Below are positions 1 through 9,121 of a DNA stretch of 64,000 nt, piece by piece. Below the pieces are notes generated by a model. It saw only the letters and a program-made list of their open reading frames with translations. It had not been told where the DNA came from and ran no database searches. The first letter of the stretch is position 1. Every line of letters starts with the position of its first letter. A program made the position numbers and the translations under genes. This DNA is from Methylococcaceae bacterium UBA975 (GTDB lineage: Bacteria; Pseudomonadota; Gammaproteobacteria; Methylococcales; Cycloclasticaceae), in NCBI GenBank assembly GCA_002292375.1, contig DBBV01000018.1, forward strand, positions 241,072-305,071, written 5' to 3'.

Positions 1-230
1 CGCGTTCTATCGTAGATGAGGTATTGCGGTATAAAGGTTTCAAATCGAGCAAAATGGTTAAACAAGAAAATATGTCCGGTATCCCACGCAGCCTGGTTGC
101 CATGTGTCCGTAACGTTAATTTAAAAACTTTAAATAACGCTTTCATCACGTGGTAGGTCCAAAAATACGTCGTTGCACGTATGGGTTGGGCGGCTGTGAT
201 TTTATTTTCTTTGTTAGTTAACTCAGTCAT
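1..230 (-). CDS. PlsC-like acyltransferase, 5' part only
   Basis: The reverse strand reads an open frame from an ATG at 230 to the window edge, so only the first 76 or so residues are visible. The start is preceded by GAAAGG about six bases upstream. The visible part contains NHFARFET, which resembles the NHX4D/E acyltransferase block of 1-acylglycerol-3-phosphate acyltransferases, preceded by a basic, aromatic N-terminus. It is divergent from the phosphopantetheinyl transferase gene. Family assignment rests on this one motif; the substrate is unknown. Confidence 0.6.
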   Translation of the reverse strand, partial: MTELTNKENKITAAQPIRATTYFWTYHVMKALFKVFKLTLRTHGNQAAWDTGHIFLFNHFARFETFIPQYLIYDRT

Positions 231-367
231 AAAAGGCCTTTCATTTTTGCCGGTTAATGAGATACGTCTCTACCCATCTATAAATAGTAACCTTATAATA
301 AAATTTATACCCTATTAAACTAAAAATAACACTAGACTGAGCAGCTTTCATCACGCTAATAACCACC

Positions 368-1105
368 ATGCAAAGACACAGAGATTTTATACCGGCCTTA
401 GATAACAACCAGGTGGATATTTGGCAACTAGATCTAGAGGCACCTACAGAAAAATGGGCACCATATGCCGCACAGCTTCTGAGTGAGGAAGATAAACGTA
501 AGATAAACCGTTTAATTCAGCCGCAACATCGTGCGCGTGCTGTAGCCATGCGTGTTCAGTTAAGGTTATTGCTATCAAGTTATTTGAACGTGGCTGCTGA
601 CGCCCTACGGTTTACGACAGGCCGGTTTGGTAAACCTTATTTAGACCAATCTACAATCATGTTTAACGCCTCTCATTCAAACGACAAGGCCTTGGTGGCG
701 ATTGGCTCGTCGCCATTTATTGGTGTCGATATGGAATTTTGGCGACCACTCGATGACATGCCTCGTTTGGTCGAACGACATTTCACCAACACGGAAAAAT
801 TATTTTGGCGCACGTTAGACGCTGAGCAACAAGAAACCGTTTTTTTTGACCTATGGGCAGCTAAGGAGGCCTTTATAAAAGCAACTGGCAGAGGCTTGGG
901 TTTGGGGCTGGCACGCTGCGGTTTTAGCTTGCCGAAGACAAATCAATTACTTGAATGTCCGAGTGAGTTTGGTGAACCGTCAGACTGGTCATGCCAACGC
1001 TTAACTCTCGGTGAGCGAGTGAGCGCAGCGGTTATGCTTAAAGCCGATCAATGCCGTGTACGGTTATATCAATTTGAAGCTGAATTCTCACCTAGCCAAG
1101 GCTAA
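368..1105 (+). CDS. Sfp-type 4'-phosphopantetheinyl transferase
   Basis: This 245-residue protein should transfer the 4'-phosphopantetheine arm of CoA to a serine of a carrier protein in the cytoplasm. Family motifs are in the expected order: GKPYL (88-92), FNASHS (99-104), the magnesium-binding GVDME (119-123) and WAAKEAFIKATGRG (163-176). The length is that of the Sfp/EntD group rather than the short AcpS group. The next gene, 59 bp downstream, ends in a carrier domain and is the obvious partner (inference). Confidence 0.9.
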   Translation: MQRHRDFIPALDNNQVDIWQLDLEAPTEKWAPYAAQLLSEEDKRKINRLIQPQHRARAVAMRVQLRLLLSSYLNVAADALRFTTGRFGKPYLDQSTIMFNASHSNDKALVAIGSSPFIGVDMEFWRPLDDMPRLVERHFTNTEKLFWRTLDAEQQETVFFDLWAAKEAFIKATGRGLGLGLARCGFSLPKTNQLLECPSEFGEPSDWSCQRLTLGERVSAAVMLKADQCRVRLYQFEAEFSPSQG

Positions 1106-1164
1106 TCATTATAAAATAAACCACATCATTTTTACCTGTCAATCGTAACCTGTCGTACACAATC

Positions 1165-3120
1165 ATGAGTGAATTTCCTAAAACCTTAGTCGAAGCACTA
1201 GATAATAATTTAGATGCTAATAAAAAAATAACCTATATTTTAGGGCACGATAGTGAACGAGAAGTCAGCTACCCAGACCTTAAAAAACGGGCCTTAGGTT
1301 TACTAAAACACCTACAAAACAAAGGCGCCTCAGCAGGTAACGAGCTGATTATAAACTTGGGTGATAACGAACAATTTATTGATGCTTTTTGGGCCTGCCA
1401 ATACGGTGCGATTGTCGCCGTTCCATTAGCCATTGGAACCAGCGATGGGCATCGGCGTAAAGTATTTAATGTTTTCCAAAAACTGACAACACCGTACCTA
1501 GCGACTACAACTAAAGCTTTGCAACGGCTTAAACTATACGCTGATGAACATGGCGAGGAATCAGTTTACGAACGCATGCGTGAAAGGGCGATCTTACTCG
1601 ATCGAATTGAGTCGTTCGATGAATTAGGGCAACGCGCTGATGTTAAAGCCCAGCAGACTGCGTTTATTCAGTTTTCATCCGGCTCAACCGGCGACCCTAA
1701 GGGTGTTGTGTTAACACATCACAACTTGGTAACCAATTTGTATGGCATCATTACGAGCAGCCGCTTTGATGCTAGAGATAGCTTTTTAGGTTGGATGCCT
1801 CTAACGCATGATTTAGGCATTATCGGCTTTCATCTGACGCCTTTATTCGTCAATATTGACCAGTTTATTATGCCAACTGATTTATTTGTTCGGCGACCGA
1901 CACTCTGGTTAGAAAAAACCAGTGAGCACAAAGCGACTATATTGTGTTCTCCAAATTTCGGTTACAAGCATGTCCTAAAGCGTTTTAAACCCGAAAACCA
2001 CTCATCACTCGACCTATCTTGCGTGCGACTTATTTTTAATGGTGCTGAACCCATTTCTGCAGACCTATGCAGGGAGTTTAACGCTATCATGAAGCCATTT
2101 GGCTTATCCGATAACGCCATGTTTACCGTGTATGGGTTAGCCGAGGCGTGTTTAGGTGTTAGTTTTCCAAAATTAGGCCAAGCCTTATCGACACTCCATG
2201 TATTGAGGCGCTCGCTTATTGAAGGACAACCCATTACTATCATAGATCAAGCCACGGACCAAAGTATCGAGCTTGTTCGATTAGGGCAAGCTATCACAGG
2301 TACCGAGATTAGCATTGTGGATCAATACTGCAAACCAGTGAATGAAAACATTGTAGGCCGTGTATTAATTAAAGGTGACAATGTAACGCAGGGGTATTAT
2401 CAGGAAGCTGCTTTAAATAAACGGCTTATTTCGGCTGATGGTTGGTTAGATACCGGCGATCAAGGGTTAATTAATGAAGAGCAACTAATTATTACTGGAC
2501 GCACTAAAGATTTAGTTATCGTTAATGGCCAAAACTATTATGCACCAGATCTCGAGGCCGTTTGTGAAAATGTAAACGGTATAGAATTGGGTAAAGTAGC
2601 CGTTTGTGGTATTGCTAATTCACAGAATGCAATCGACGACCTGGTGGTTTTTGTTCTATACCGCGGTAATTTAGAAGGCTTTTATCAAACAACCATAGAC
2701 GTTCGCCGTCAATTGGCCGAAAAATCGGGCTTAGACGTTGATTACGTTATACCCATTAAAACGGTACCCAAAACAACCAGTGGCAAAGTGCAACGTTTTG
2801 CGCTAACGGAACAATTTATTAACGGTGATTTTGATGAAGTAGTGGCCGCCCTGACAGAACTATCTGAAACCAGGTCAAGCAACAATGTCGCTGCTGGCAC
2901 ACCTATAGAAAGGGTCTTACTTGAGATTTGTCATGGCGTTGTCGCTGACCAAAAAATACAGTTACAAGATAATATTTTTGACGTAGGCACGAGCTCGCTT
3001 AAATTGGCTCAAATACATGAAAAAATTGATGAAACATTCCCTGATGTCGTCGAACTAACCGACTTTTTTGACTACCCAACTATCGAGGAACTTGCCGAGT
3101 TTATCGCTAGAAAAGTGTAG
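1165..3120 (+). CDS. Fatty-acyl-AMP ligase fused to a C-terminal acyl carrier domain
   Basis: This 651-residue protein should activate a carboxylic acid as acyl-AMP and pass it to its own carrier domain. The adenylation P-loop SSGSTGDPKG is at 171-180, followed by TVYGLAEACLG and GRTKDLVIVNGQNYY, and the SGKVQR lysine motif closes the ligase part. The last 75 or so residues form a carrier domain; DVGTSSLKL fits the phosphopantetheine site, with Ser611 as likely attachment point. The overall form resembles fatty-acyl-AMP ligases of lipid or polyketide loading modules. No condensing enzyme is visible, so the product is unknown. It ends 13 bp from the convergent acyltransferase gene. Confidence 0.85.
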   Translation: MSEFPKTLVEALDNNLDANKKITYILGHDSEREVSYPDLKKRALGLLKHLQNKGASAGNELIINLGDNEQFIDAFWACQYGAIVAVPLAIGTSDGHRRKVFNVFQKLTTPYLATTTKALQRLKLYADEHGEESVYERMRERAILLDRIESFDELGQRADVKAQQTAFIQFSSGSTGDPKGVVLTHHNLVTNLYGIITSSRFDARDSFLGWMPLTHDLGIIGFHLTPLFVNIDQFIMPTDLFVRRPTLWLEKTSEHKATILCSPNFGYKHVLKRFKPENHSSLDLSCVRLIFNGAEPISADLCREFNAIMKPFGLSDNAMFTVYGLAEACLGVSFPKLGQALSTLHVLRRSLIEGQPITIIDQATDQSIELVRLGQAITGTEISIVDQYCKPVNENIVGRVLIKGDNVTQGYYQEAALNKRLISADGWLDTGDQGLINEEQLIITGRTKDLVIVNGQNYYAPDLEAVCENVNGIELGKVAVCGIANSQNAIDDLVVFVLYRGNLEGFYQTTIDVRRQLAEKSGLDVDYVIPIKTVPKTTSGKVQRFALTEQFINGDFDEVVAALTELSETRSSNNVAAGTPIERVLLEICHGVVADQKIQLQDNIFDVGTSSLKLAQIHEKIDETFPDVVELTDFFDYPTIEELAEFIARKV

Positions 3121-3133
3121 CGGGGAAGCTTGC

Positions 3134-4012
3134 TCAGTCGTAGACGCTGCGTTTTCTTTTCCATTTACGATTAGACCACATCCAGTCTTCCGGGTTATCA
3201 AGGATCATTGTCTCTAATGCCCGCGCGTATTTTTCCGTTACCTCATAGCCTTCTTTTTTGTACGGCGGTTGACCGAGTTCTTCAAAATAGACCTCGTAAT
3301 GGCCTAGGTCCAAACGCCGTATGCCCACAAAAATAACAGGGTATTTAGTTAATTGGGCGATTTTTTGTGCGCCAACAGCAAACGAGCTGTCTTGATTTAA
3401 AAAATGCGTCCAATATTTTTCTTCTTTTCTCATGGGTGATTGATCTGCCACCATTGCAAAACCTCTCACTTCTTTACGGCGCTGCATAATCTCAATCAGC
3501 GCATTTTTATTGGGGATAGGTTTAGCGTTAAAGCGCGATCGTGATTTTTTCATATGTTCATCAACCACTTGATCATGCAAGGGTTTATACACCACGTCGA
3601 TAGGACAGCTCAACTGAAGGCTACAGCCAGCCAATAACCATTCCCAATTACAATGATGAGCAGCTAACATCAAGACGGATTGGCCGTTAGCGGCAAACTG
3701 CTCAATGAGTTCTGGATTTTTTAAGCTAACGCGTTGGCGTATCTGCTGCTCACTCAATGAGCCCGTCTTTATTGACTCCAGCATCACATACACTAACCGT
3801 TTAAAATTCAATTTAGCTAAATCGTTCAATTGTTGATCCGACTTATCAGGAAAGGCACTTTTTAAATTAGAAAAGATAACATTGCGCTTTTTTTCGACAA
3901 AGTAGTAACCGATTAAATAGACAGGGTAGGCTAAAGCGTATAAAACCGGTAAAGGCAATTTGCCCATCCAGGGGTAAAGTTTAGAAATAAAGTACTGCCT
4001 GTTATTTGCCAT
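3134..4012 (-). CDS. LpxL/HtrB-like lysophospholipid acyltransferase
   Basis: This 292-residue protein belongs to the lipid A biosynthesis acyltransferase family, which moves acyl chains onto lipid A precursors or related lipids at the inner membrane. It has an N-terminal hydrophobic stretch (about 15-35, LPLPVLYALAYPVYLIGYYF), the catalytic HX4E block within AAHHCNWEW, and a later VADQSPM segment typical of the family. The length is near the usual 290-310. Proximity to an acyl-AMP ligase and carrier domain suggests a specialised acyl lipid, but lipid A acylation is equally possible. Confidence 0.8.
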   Translation of the reverse strand: MANNRQYFISKLYPWMGKLPLPVLYALAYPVYLIGYYFVEKKRNVIFSNLKSAFPDKSDQQLNDLAKLNFKRLVYVMLESIKTGSLSEQQIRQRVSLKNPELIEQFAANGQSVLMLAAHHCNWEWLLAGCSLQLSCPIDVVYKPLHDQVVDEHMKKSRSRFNAKPIPNKNALIEIMQRRKEVRGFAMVADQSPMRKEEKYWTHFLNQDSSFAVGAQKIAQLTKYPVIFVGIRRLDLGHYEVYFEELGQPPYKKEGYEVTEKYARALETMILDNPEDWMWSNRKWKRKRSVYD

Positions 4013-4079
4013 TATTAGAATATCGTTATTATTTTGCTGGTTATTCTACCAAACTGCCTTAATTGAAAGTGAGTTGATC

Positions 4080-5309
4080 CTAAGCAAAAAATAAATAGCC
4101 AATGAGAATAGCCGCACTAATCCCGATTAAATCAGCAAACAAACCACAGGCAACGGCATGACGAGCTTTTTTAATTCCGACCGAGCCAAAATAGACCGCA
4201 AGCACATAAAACGTTGTCTCTGTACTGCCTTGAATGATGGATGATAAACGACCAGCAAAAGAATCAGCACCATGGAGTCGCATGGTTTCCACCATCATAG
4301 CCCGCGCACCACTACCACTCAGTGGTTTCATAAATGCAGTGGGTAAGGCGTCTACAAAGCGCGTATCAATGGAAAACTGTGTTAGCCCGTTGCGTAGTAT
4401 TTGTAGAAAAAAGTCCAAGGCACCGCTGGCCCTAAAAACACCTATCGCGACCAGCATGGCAACCAAATAGGGAATAATCATTACCGCCGTTTTAAACCCT
4501 TCTTTGGCACCTTCTATAAAGGTTTCATAGACATCAACCTTCTTTTTAAGCGCCCCCAGCATAAACATAATGATCAAACTAAAAATAATAAAATTACTCA
4601 GTAAGGCCGATTGCTGTTGCATAACGCTTTGCTCGAGCTGCGAAAAGTAAAAAAGAATGCCTGCGATAAGCAGCGTAAAACCGGTCAGGTAACTCAGAAT
4701 AACCGGTTCAAATAAGCGAATACGTTGAACGCTAGCGACGGCTATTAAGCCGGCCAAGGTAGACGCATAGGTTGCAATCAATATGGGTATAAAAACATCC
4801 GTGGGATCAGTCGCGCCCATTTGTGCGCGGTAGGTAAAGATGGTTAACGGGAAGAGGGTGACAGCCGATGTATTAATCACTAAAAAAAGGATTTGCGAAT
4901 TACTGGCGCTGTCTTTATTCGGGTTAAGTGTTTGCAATTGTTGCATCGCTCTAATGCCCATGGGTGTTGCGGCATTGTCTAAACCCAACATATTGGCCGA
5001 AAGATTCATGACCATACTACCAAAAGCAGGGTGGTTACGTGGTACGTCGGGCATTAACCGGGTTAACAAAGGTGCTAGAAAGCGCGTAAACAGTGCAATA
5101 AAACCACTTTTCTCGCCAATTTTCATCATCCCCATCCAAAAACACAGCACACCTGTTAAACCTAATGATATTTCAAAGGCCGTTTTCGACAGGCTAAAGG
5201 TTGCCATTGTCATTTGATTGAAAATTTCGTTATCACCTAAGTAAAACAACCGATATAAGCCGGTGACAAAAGCAATAAGAAAAAAACTGAGCCAGATAAT
5301 ATTTAACAT
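4080..5309 (-). CDS. SpmA/SpmB-type nucleoside-recognition (Gate domain) membrane protein
   Basis: The 409-residue protein is strongly hydrophobic with many membrane segments. The N-terminal half resembles spore maturation protein A (GSMVMNLSANMLGLDNAATP), and the C-terminal half resembles spore maturation protein B (GAKEGFKTAVMIIPYLVAM). Such fusions are common in non-sporulating Gram-negative bacteria and carry Gate domains; their substrate is generally not known. It is transcribed divergently from mazG. I do not assign a transported substrate. Confidence 0.8.
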   Translation of the reverse strand: MLNIIWLSFFLIAFVTGLYRLFYLGDNEIFNQMTMATFSLSKTAFEISLGLTGVLCFWMGMMKIGEKSGFIALFTRFLAPLLTRLMPDVPRNHPAFGSMVMNLSANMLGLDNAATPMGIRAMQQLQTLNPNKDSASNSQILFLVINTSAVTLFPLTIFTYRAQMGATDPTDVFIPILIATYASTLAGLIAVASVQRIRLFEPVILSYLTGFTLLIAGILFYFSQLEQSVMQQQSALLSNFIIFSLIIMFMLGALKKKVDVYETFIEGAKEGFKTAVMIIPYLVAMLVAIGVFRASGALDFFLQILRNGLTQFSIDTRFVDALPTAFMKPLSGSGARAMMVETMRLHGADSFAGRLSSIIQGSTETTFYVLAVYFGSVGIKKARHAVACGLFADLIGISAAILIGYLFFA

Positions 5310-5361
5310 AAAATGAAGATAACAAATTGAATCTTTAATAGTAATCTAAAACACTAAAACT

Positions 5362-6162
5362 ATGGTTAAAAACGCCCTTCATAAAGATCCCCCTATCGAG
5401 CAGCTTAAAACAATTATGTCTCAACTGCGTGATAAAGAACTCGGTTGCCCTTGGGATATCCAACAGCGCTTCGAAACAATCGCACCCTATACCATTGAAG
5501 AAGCTTATGAAGTAGCTGACGCAATACAGCGTTCTGATCTGCCAGCTTTGCGTGAAGAATTAGGCGACCTTTTGTTTCAGGTTGTTTTCCACTCGCAAAT
5601 GGCCGCTGAGCAGAACGTATTTGATTTCGACGACGTTGTTCACGCTATCTGTGACAAGCTCACTCGACGCCATCCACACGTCTTTGCAGGACAAACGGTG
5701 GATGAGAGCTCCTTAAACAATCAGTGGGAACGACATAAAGGCTTAGAAACAAAACAAACACCAGACGAAGGATTGTTAACGAAGGTTAACGTCAATCAAC
5801 CTGCTATCAACCAGGCCTTCAAATTACAAAAAAAGGCCGCTTCGGTTGGTTTTGATTGGCCGTCCTTAAGCCCCGTATTCGATAAGTTGGTGGAAGAGGT
5901 TGACGAATTGAAAGAGGAGATTTTTATAAACAATAACCATCAGCGTATCGAGGAAGAGTTAGGCGATGTGCTTTTTAGCTGCGTGAATATAGCAAGACAT
6001 CTTAATGTTAACGCAGAATGGTCATTACGTAAGGCCAACCAACGATTTGTAGAACGCTTTAGCTACATAGAAAAGGCACTTAATGAATCGGGCGAAACGC
6101 TAGAAAACTGCTCTATAGATCGTTTAAATACCCTATGGGAAGCGGCTAAAAAAGATACTTAA
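5362..6162 (+). CDS. mazG: Nucleoside triphosphate pyrophosphohydrolase MazG
   Basis: This 266-residue protein hydrolyses NTPs or dNTPs to the monophosphate and pyrophosphate. It holds two tandem MazG domains. The first has EEAYE followed by EELGDLLFQVVFH (about 50-75); the second has EEVDELKEEI followed by EELGDVLFSCVNI (about 175-215), giving the acidic metal-binding set. The length matches E. coli MazG. It appears monocistronic. No MazEF toxin pair is adjacent. Confidence 0.92.
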   Translation: MVKNALHKDPPIEQLKTIMSQLRDKELGCPWDIQQRFETIAPYTIEEAYEVADAIQRSDLPALREELGDLLFQVVFHSQMAAEQNVFDFDDVVHAICDKLTRRHPHVFAGQTVDESSLNNQWERHKGLETKQTPDEGLLTKVNVNQPAINQAFKLQKKAASVGFDWPSLSPVFDKLVEEVDELKEEIFINNNHQRIEEELGDVLFSCVNIARHLNVNAEWSLRKANQRFVERFSYIEKALNESGETLENCSIDRLNTLWEAAKKDT

Positions 6163-6203
6163 TTAAGAAAATCCGTCTTTAATCATTAAGTTAAACAAAA
6201 GAA

Positions 6204-6234
6204 TATAGGATATTCCTATAGCTTTTAGTATACT
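6204..6234 (+). promoter_or_regulatory. Candidate promoter and operator of the cold-shock gene
   Basis: A perfect inverted repeat, TATAGGA then TAT then TCCTATA (6204-6220), sits directly before TATACT (6229-6234), a good -10 hexamer. The repeat would cover the -35 region. This leaves a leader of about 95 bases before the cold-shock start, consistent with long csp leaders. The protein that binds it is unknown. Confidence 0.45.
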
Positions 6235-6337
6235 CAAGTAACGCAGAGTTAGATGATGCAAGCTTTTATTAAATGCTTACATTAATAAATATAGATAACC
6301 TGTTGTTTTTATTTGTTTATTTAAAAGAGGAAGAAAG

Positions 6338-6553
6338 ATGTCAGAACGAGTGAAGGGTATAGTTAAGTGGTTTAATAATTCAAAAGGTTTTGGGTTTATT
6401 CAACCAGATGCAGGTGGCGAAGACGTATTTGTTCATTTTAGAGCAATTCAAGGCGACGGCTTTCTTACGTTAAAAGAAAACCAGCCGGTTGAGTTTACTA
6501 TTACAAAAGGCGATAAAGGTCTTCAAGCTGAAGACGTTACCGGTCTAGAGTAG
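6338..6553 (+). CDS. Cold-shock domain protein (CspA family)
   Basis: This 71-residue single cold-shock domain protein binds single-stranded RNA or DNA and acts as an RNA chaperone. RNP1 (KGFGFI) and RNP2 (VFVHF) are both present. The start is supported by AAGAGGAAG immediately upstream. It is followed by a hairpin terminator shared with ispG. Confidence 0.93.
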   Translation: MSERVKGIVKWFNNSKGFGFIQPDAGGEDVFVHFRAIQGDGFLTLKENQPVEFTITKGDKGLQAEDVTGLE

Positions 6554-6600
6554 TGATAGATCAACTAAAGATCAAATGACCCTTAGTTGAAGGCTAAATA

Positions 6601-6644
6601 AAAACCTACCAATCATAAACCTTAGGTTATTTTTGGTAGGTTTT
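6601..6644. terminator. Bidirectional terminator between the csp gene and ispG
   Basis: AAAACCTACCA (6601-6611) pairs perfectly over 11 bases with TGGTAGGTTTT (6634-6644). A U-rich tract follows in both directions. The right arm lies inside the last codons of ispG. Confidence 0.75.
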
Positions 6645-7829
6645 GATGACATATTGTTCGACAATTTGTTGGAACTGCTGGGCTATGTTGTTGCCTTTTA
6701 AAGTAACATCTTTTACCCCGTCAATATAAACAGGGGCGACGGGTTTTTCACCCGTTCCCGGAAGGCTAATGCCAATATTGGCGTTTTTACTTTCTCCTGG
6801 ACCATTGACCACACAGCCCATTACCGCCACGTTCATCTCTTCAACACCTGGATGCTGCGACTTCCATTCGGGCATTTTATGTCTTAAAAAAGACTGGATA
6901 TCTTGCGCTAACTGTTGGAAATAATCACTGGTCGTTCGGCCGCAACCGGGGCAGGAGATTACCGCAGGGGTAAATGAACGTAGGCCCATTGATTGCAAAA
7001 TCTCTTGCGCCACGACGACTTCCTGACAACGATCACCACCCGGTTCAGGGGTTAAAGAAATACGAATCGTATCACCAATGCCTTGTTGTAAGAGTACGGC
7101 TAAGGCAGCCGTAGACGAGACAATGCCTTTGCTACCCATACCTGCTTCGGTTAAACCTAAATGTAAGGGGTAGTCACAACGCGAAGCCAGGTCTTGGTAC
7201 ACTGCAATCAGGTCTTGTACACCACTCATTTTACAAGACAGAATGATTTTATTTTTAGCTAAACCGAGTTCAACCGCTTTAGTAGCACTCTCTATCGCCG
7301 AGGTGATCACTGCATCGTGCATGACCGAGACTGAATCTCTCGGCATTGAAACCTGTGAATTTTCATCCATTAATCGTGCAAGCACAGAGGGGTCCAGGCT
7401 ACCCCAGTTGACGCCAATGCGAATGGGTTTATCGTATTTAATCGCCAGTTCGATCATTTGAGCAAACTGTGGGTCGCGCTTACTGCCACGCCCAACATTT
7501 CCAGGATTAATGCGATATTTTGCTAAGGCTTGGGCGCAACACGGGTATTTGGTTAATAGTTTATGACCATTAAAATGAAAATCACCTACTAGCGGCACAT
7601 GACAGCCAAGGGCATCTAGTTTATTACGAATATCAGCGACAACGGCAGCGGATTCTTCATTGTTGACCGTAATGCGAACCAACTCAGAGCCGGCTTTTGC
7701 CAGCTGATACACTTGTTCAACGGTCTTATCAACATCTGCGGTATCAGTGTTGGTCATAGATTGAACGACAACGGGGTGATCCTTACCGATAAGGACATGA
7801 CCAACTTGAACGGTGTTTGCTTTATGCAT
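6627..7829 (-). CDS. ispG: 4-hydroxy-3-methylbut-2-enyl diphosphate synthase (IspG/GcpE)
   Basis: The enzyme of the MEP isoprenoid pathway converts methylerythritol cyclodiphosphate to HMBPP using a 4Fe-4S cluster. The 400-residue sequence opens with VGHVLIGKDHPVVVQSMTNTDT. The cluster cysteines occur in SCPGCGRTT and in CVVNGPGE in the C-terminal domain. Its length is that of the gammaproteobacterial form without the plant insertion. Its stop codon is embedded in the loop of a terminator hairpin. Confidence 0.95.
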   Translation of the reverse strand: MHKANTVQVGHVLIGKDHPVVVQSMTNTDTADVDKTVEQVYQLAKAGSELVRITVNNEESAAVVADIRNKLDALGCHVPLVGDFHFNGHKLLTKYPCCAQALAKYRINPGNVGRGSKRDPQFAQMIELAIKYDKPIRIGVNWGSLDPSVLARLMDENSQVSMPRDSVSVMHDAVITSAIESATKAVELGLAKNKIILSCKMSGVQDLIAVYQDLASRCDYPLHLGLTEAGMGSKGIVSSTAALAVLLQQGIGDTIRISLTPEPGGDRCQEVVVAQEILQSMGLRSFTPAVISCPGCGRTTSDYFQQLAQDIQSFLRHKMPEWKSQHPGVEEMNVAVMGCVVNGPGESKNANIGISLPGTGEKPVAPVYIDGVKDVTLKGNNIAQQFQQIVEQYVIKTYQK

Positions 7830-7886
7830 GGTGGGTTAAGGCGTTAAACAAGGATTAAAGGAAGCAATTATATCGTCAAAAGCACG

Positions 7887-9026
7887 TTAATTGGCCGCCG
7901 TATACGTTTCAATTAGCTTAAAGGCCCGATCAATAACACTCAGCGGGGTATAAAAATGAGGTGAAAAACGTATTCCACCGCCACGTTTCGCGCAGACCAC
8001 GTTGTTTTTTGTTAAATAATCAAACAAGAGGGCAGTGTTGCCCTGCGCTAACTTAAACACCACGATATTATTCCCTTCAGGGTTGGGTTTACTCAGTAAG
8101 CTTAATTGCCTATTAGCGGCAACCTTATCAATAACGTATTGACCACGCTGAACAATGCTTTTTGACACCTGTTCAATGCCGATTTCTAACAATAAACTCA
8201 GGCTAGCCGATAAAGCATGAATGCTTAACATATTTGGACTGCCGCATTCAAAACGTCGTGCAGATTGTGCGGCTTCCCATACCGGGCTGTCGTAATTACC
8301 CATATCTTCCACCATATGCCAACCAAACTGGGTGAGCTTGAGTTTATCCATAACGCTCTTTTTACAATAAAAGAAACCCAGACCTTCTGGTCCAAGCATC
8401 CATTTATGACCATCGGCCATCACAAAGTCAGCTTGAGTTTTTTGCACATCAAAGACAAATGCGCCAACCGATTGAATCGCGTCGATACAAAATAATACCT
8501 GATGTTTTTGGCAAGCTTGGCCAAGGCGCTCAAGGTCTACCCGCAAACCAGACGCGTACTGTACCGAACTGATGGTCAACAGACGAGTAGAGACATCTAT
8601 TTGCTCAATCAGGGCCAGGGTAGGGTCGGCAACGTTATTTAAATTGGTTTTTTTGACCGCAACCCCTTGTTCTGACAATGATTCCCAGGGAATCATATTG
8701 GACGGAAACTCTTCGTCACTGGTAACAATGTTGTCGCCAGCTTGCCAATCTAAGCCGTAGGCAACAAATGACAAGGCTTCGGAGGTGTTTTTAACTAAGG
8801 CAATCTCGTCGCACGACGCGGCATTTATCAATTCAGCTACTTGTTGCTTTAGGTGAGCTTCGACCTGTAACCAGTGACTGTATTTTTTAGATCCAATGGT
8901 GACATTTTCTCGACAAAAGTCATTCACTGCGCGTTCGGTTCGAGTAGGCCATGGAGCCACAGCGGCATGGTTTAGGTAAATAACGTCTTCGTCTAAATTA
9001 AAGTGATCACTGTCGTCCTTTCTCAT
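7887..9026 (-). CDS. PLP-dependent aminotransferase, class V (NifS/CsdA-like fold)
   Basis: This 379-residue protein begins with a YLNHAAVAPWP segment typical of class V aminotransferases and has the PLP-lysine motif ADGHKWMLGPEGLGFFY. Upstream, FCIDAIQSVGAF carries the cofactor-binding aspartate. It could be a cysteine desulfurase-like or isopenicillin N epimerase-like protein. No cysteine-rich catalytic loop typical of group I desulfurases is seen, and no Fe-S assembly genes are adjacent. The exact substrate is unassigned. Confidence 0.85.
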   Translation of the reverse strand: MRKDDSDHFNLDEDVIYLNHAAVAPWPTRTERAVNDFCRENVTIGSKKYSHWLQVEAHLKQQVAELINAASCDEIALVKNTSEALSFVAYGLDWQAGDNIVTSDEEFPSNMIPWESLSEQGVAVKKTNLNNVADPTLALIEQIDVSTRLLTISSVQYASGLRVDLERLGQACQKHQVLFCIDAIQSVGAFVFDVQKTQADFVMADGHKWMLGPEGLGFFYCKKSVMDKLKLTQFGWHMVEDMGNYDSPVWEAAQSARRFECGSPNMLSIHALSASLSLLLEIGIEQVSKSIVQRGQYVIDKVAANRQLSLLSKPNPEGNNIVVFKLAQGNTALLFDYLTKNNVVCAKRGGGIRFSPHFYTPLSVIDRAFKLIETYTAAN

Positions 9027-9121
9027 GGATTACCTGCGTTTATTTAAACCCGCATTCTATCCTTTTTTAATATTTGCTTATAGACTTAGCTACCATTGAA
9101 CAAATCAATAACGGGGGTTTC

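Noticed and set aside
9074..9121. TTG start adding 16 residues to the phosphodiesterase.
   Set aside because: ATG 9122 has the better ribosome site and begins at the conserved domain.
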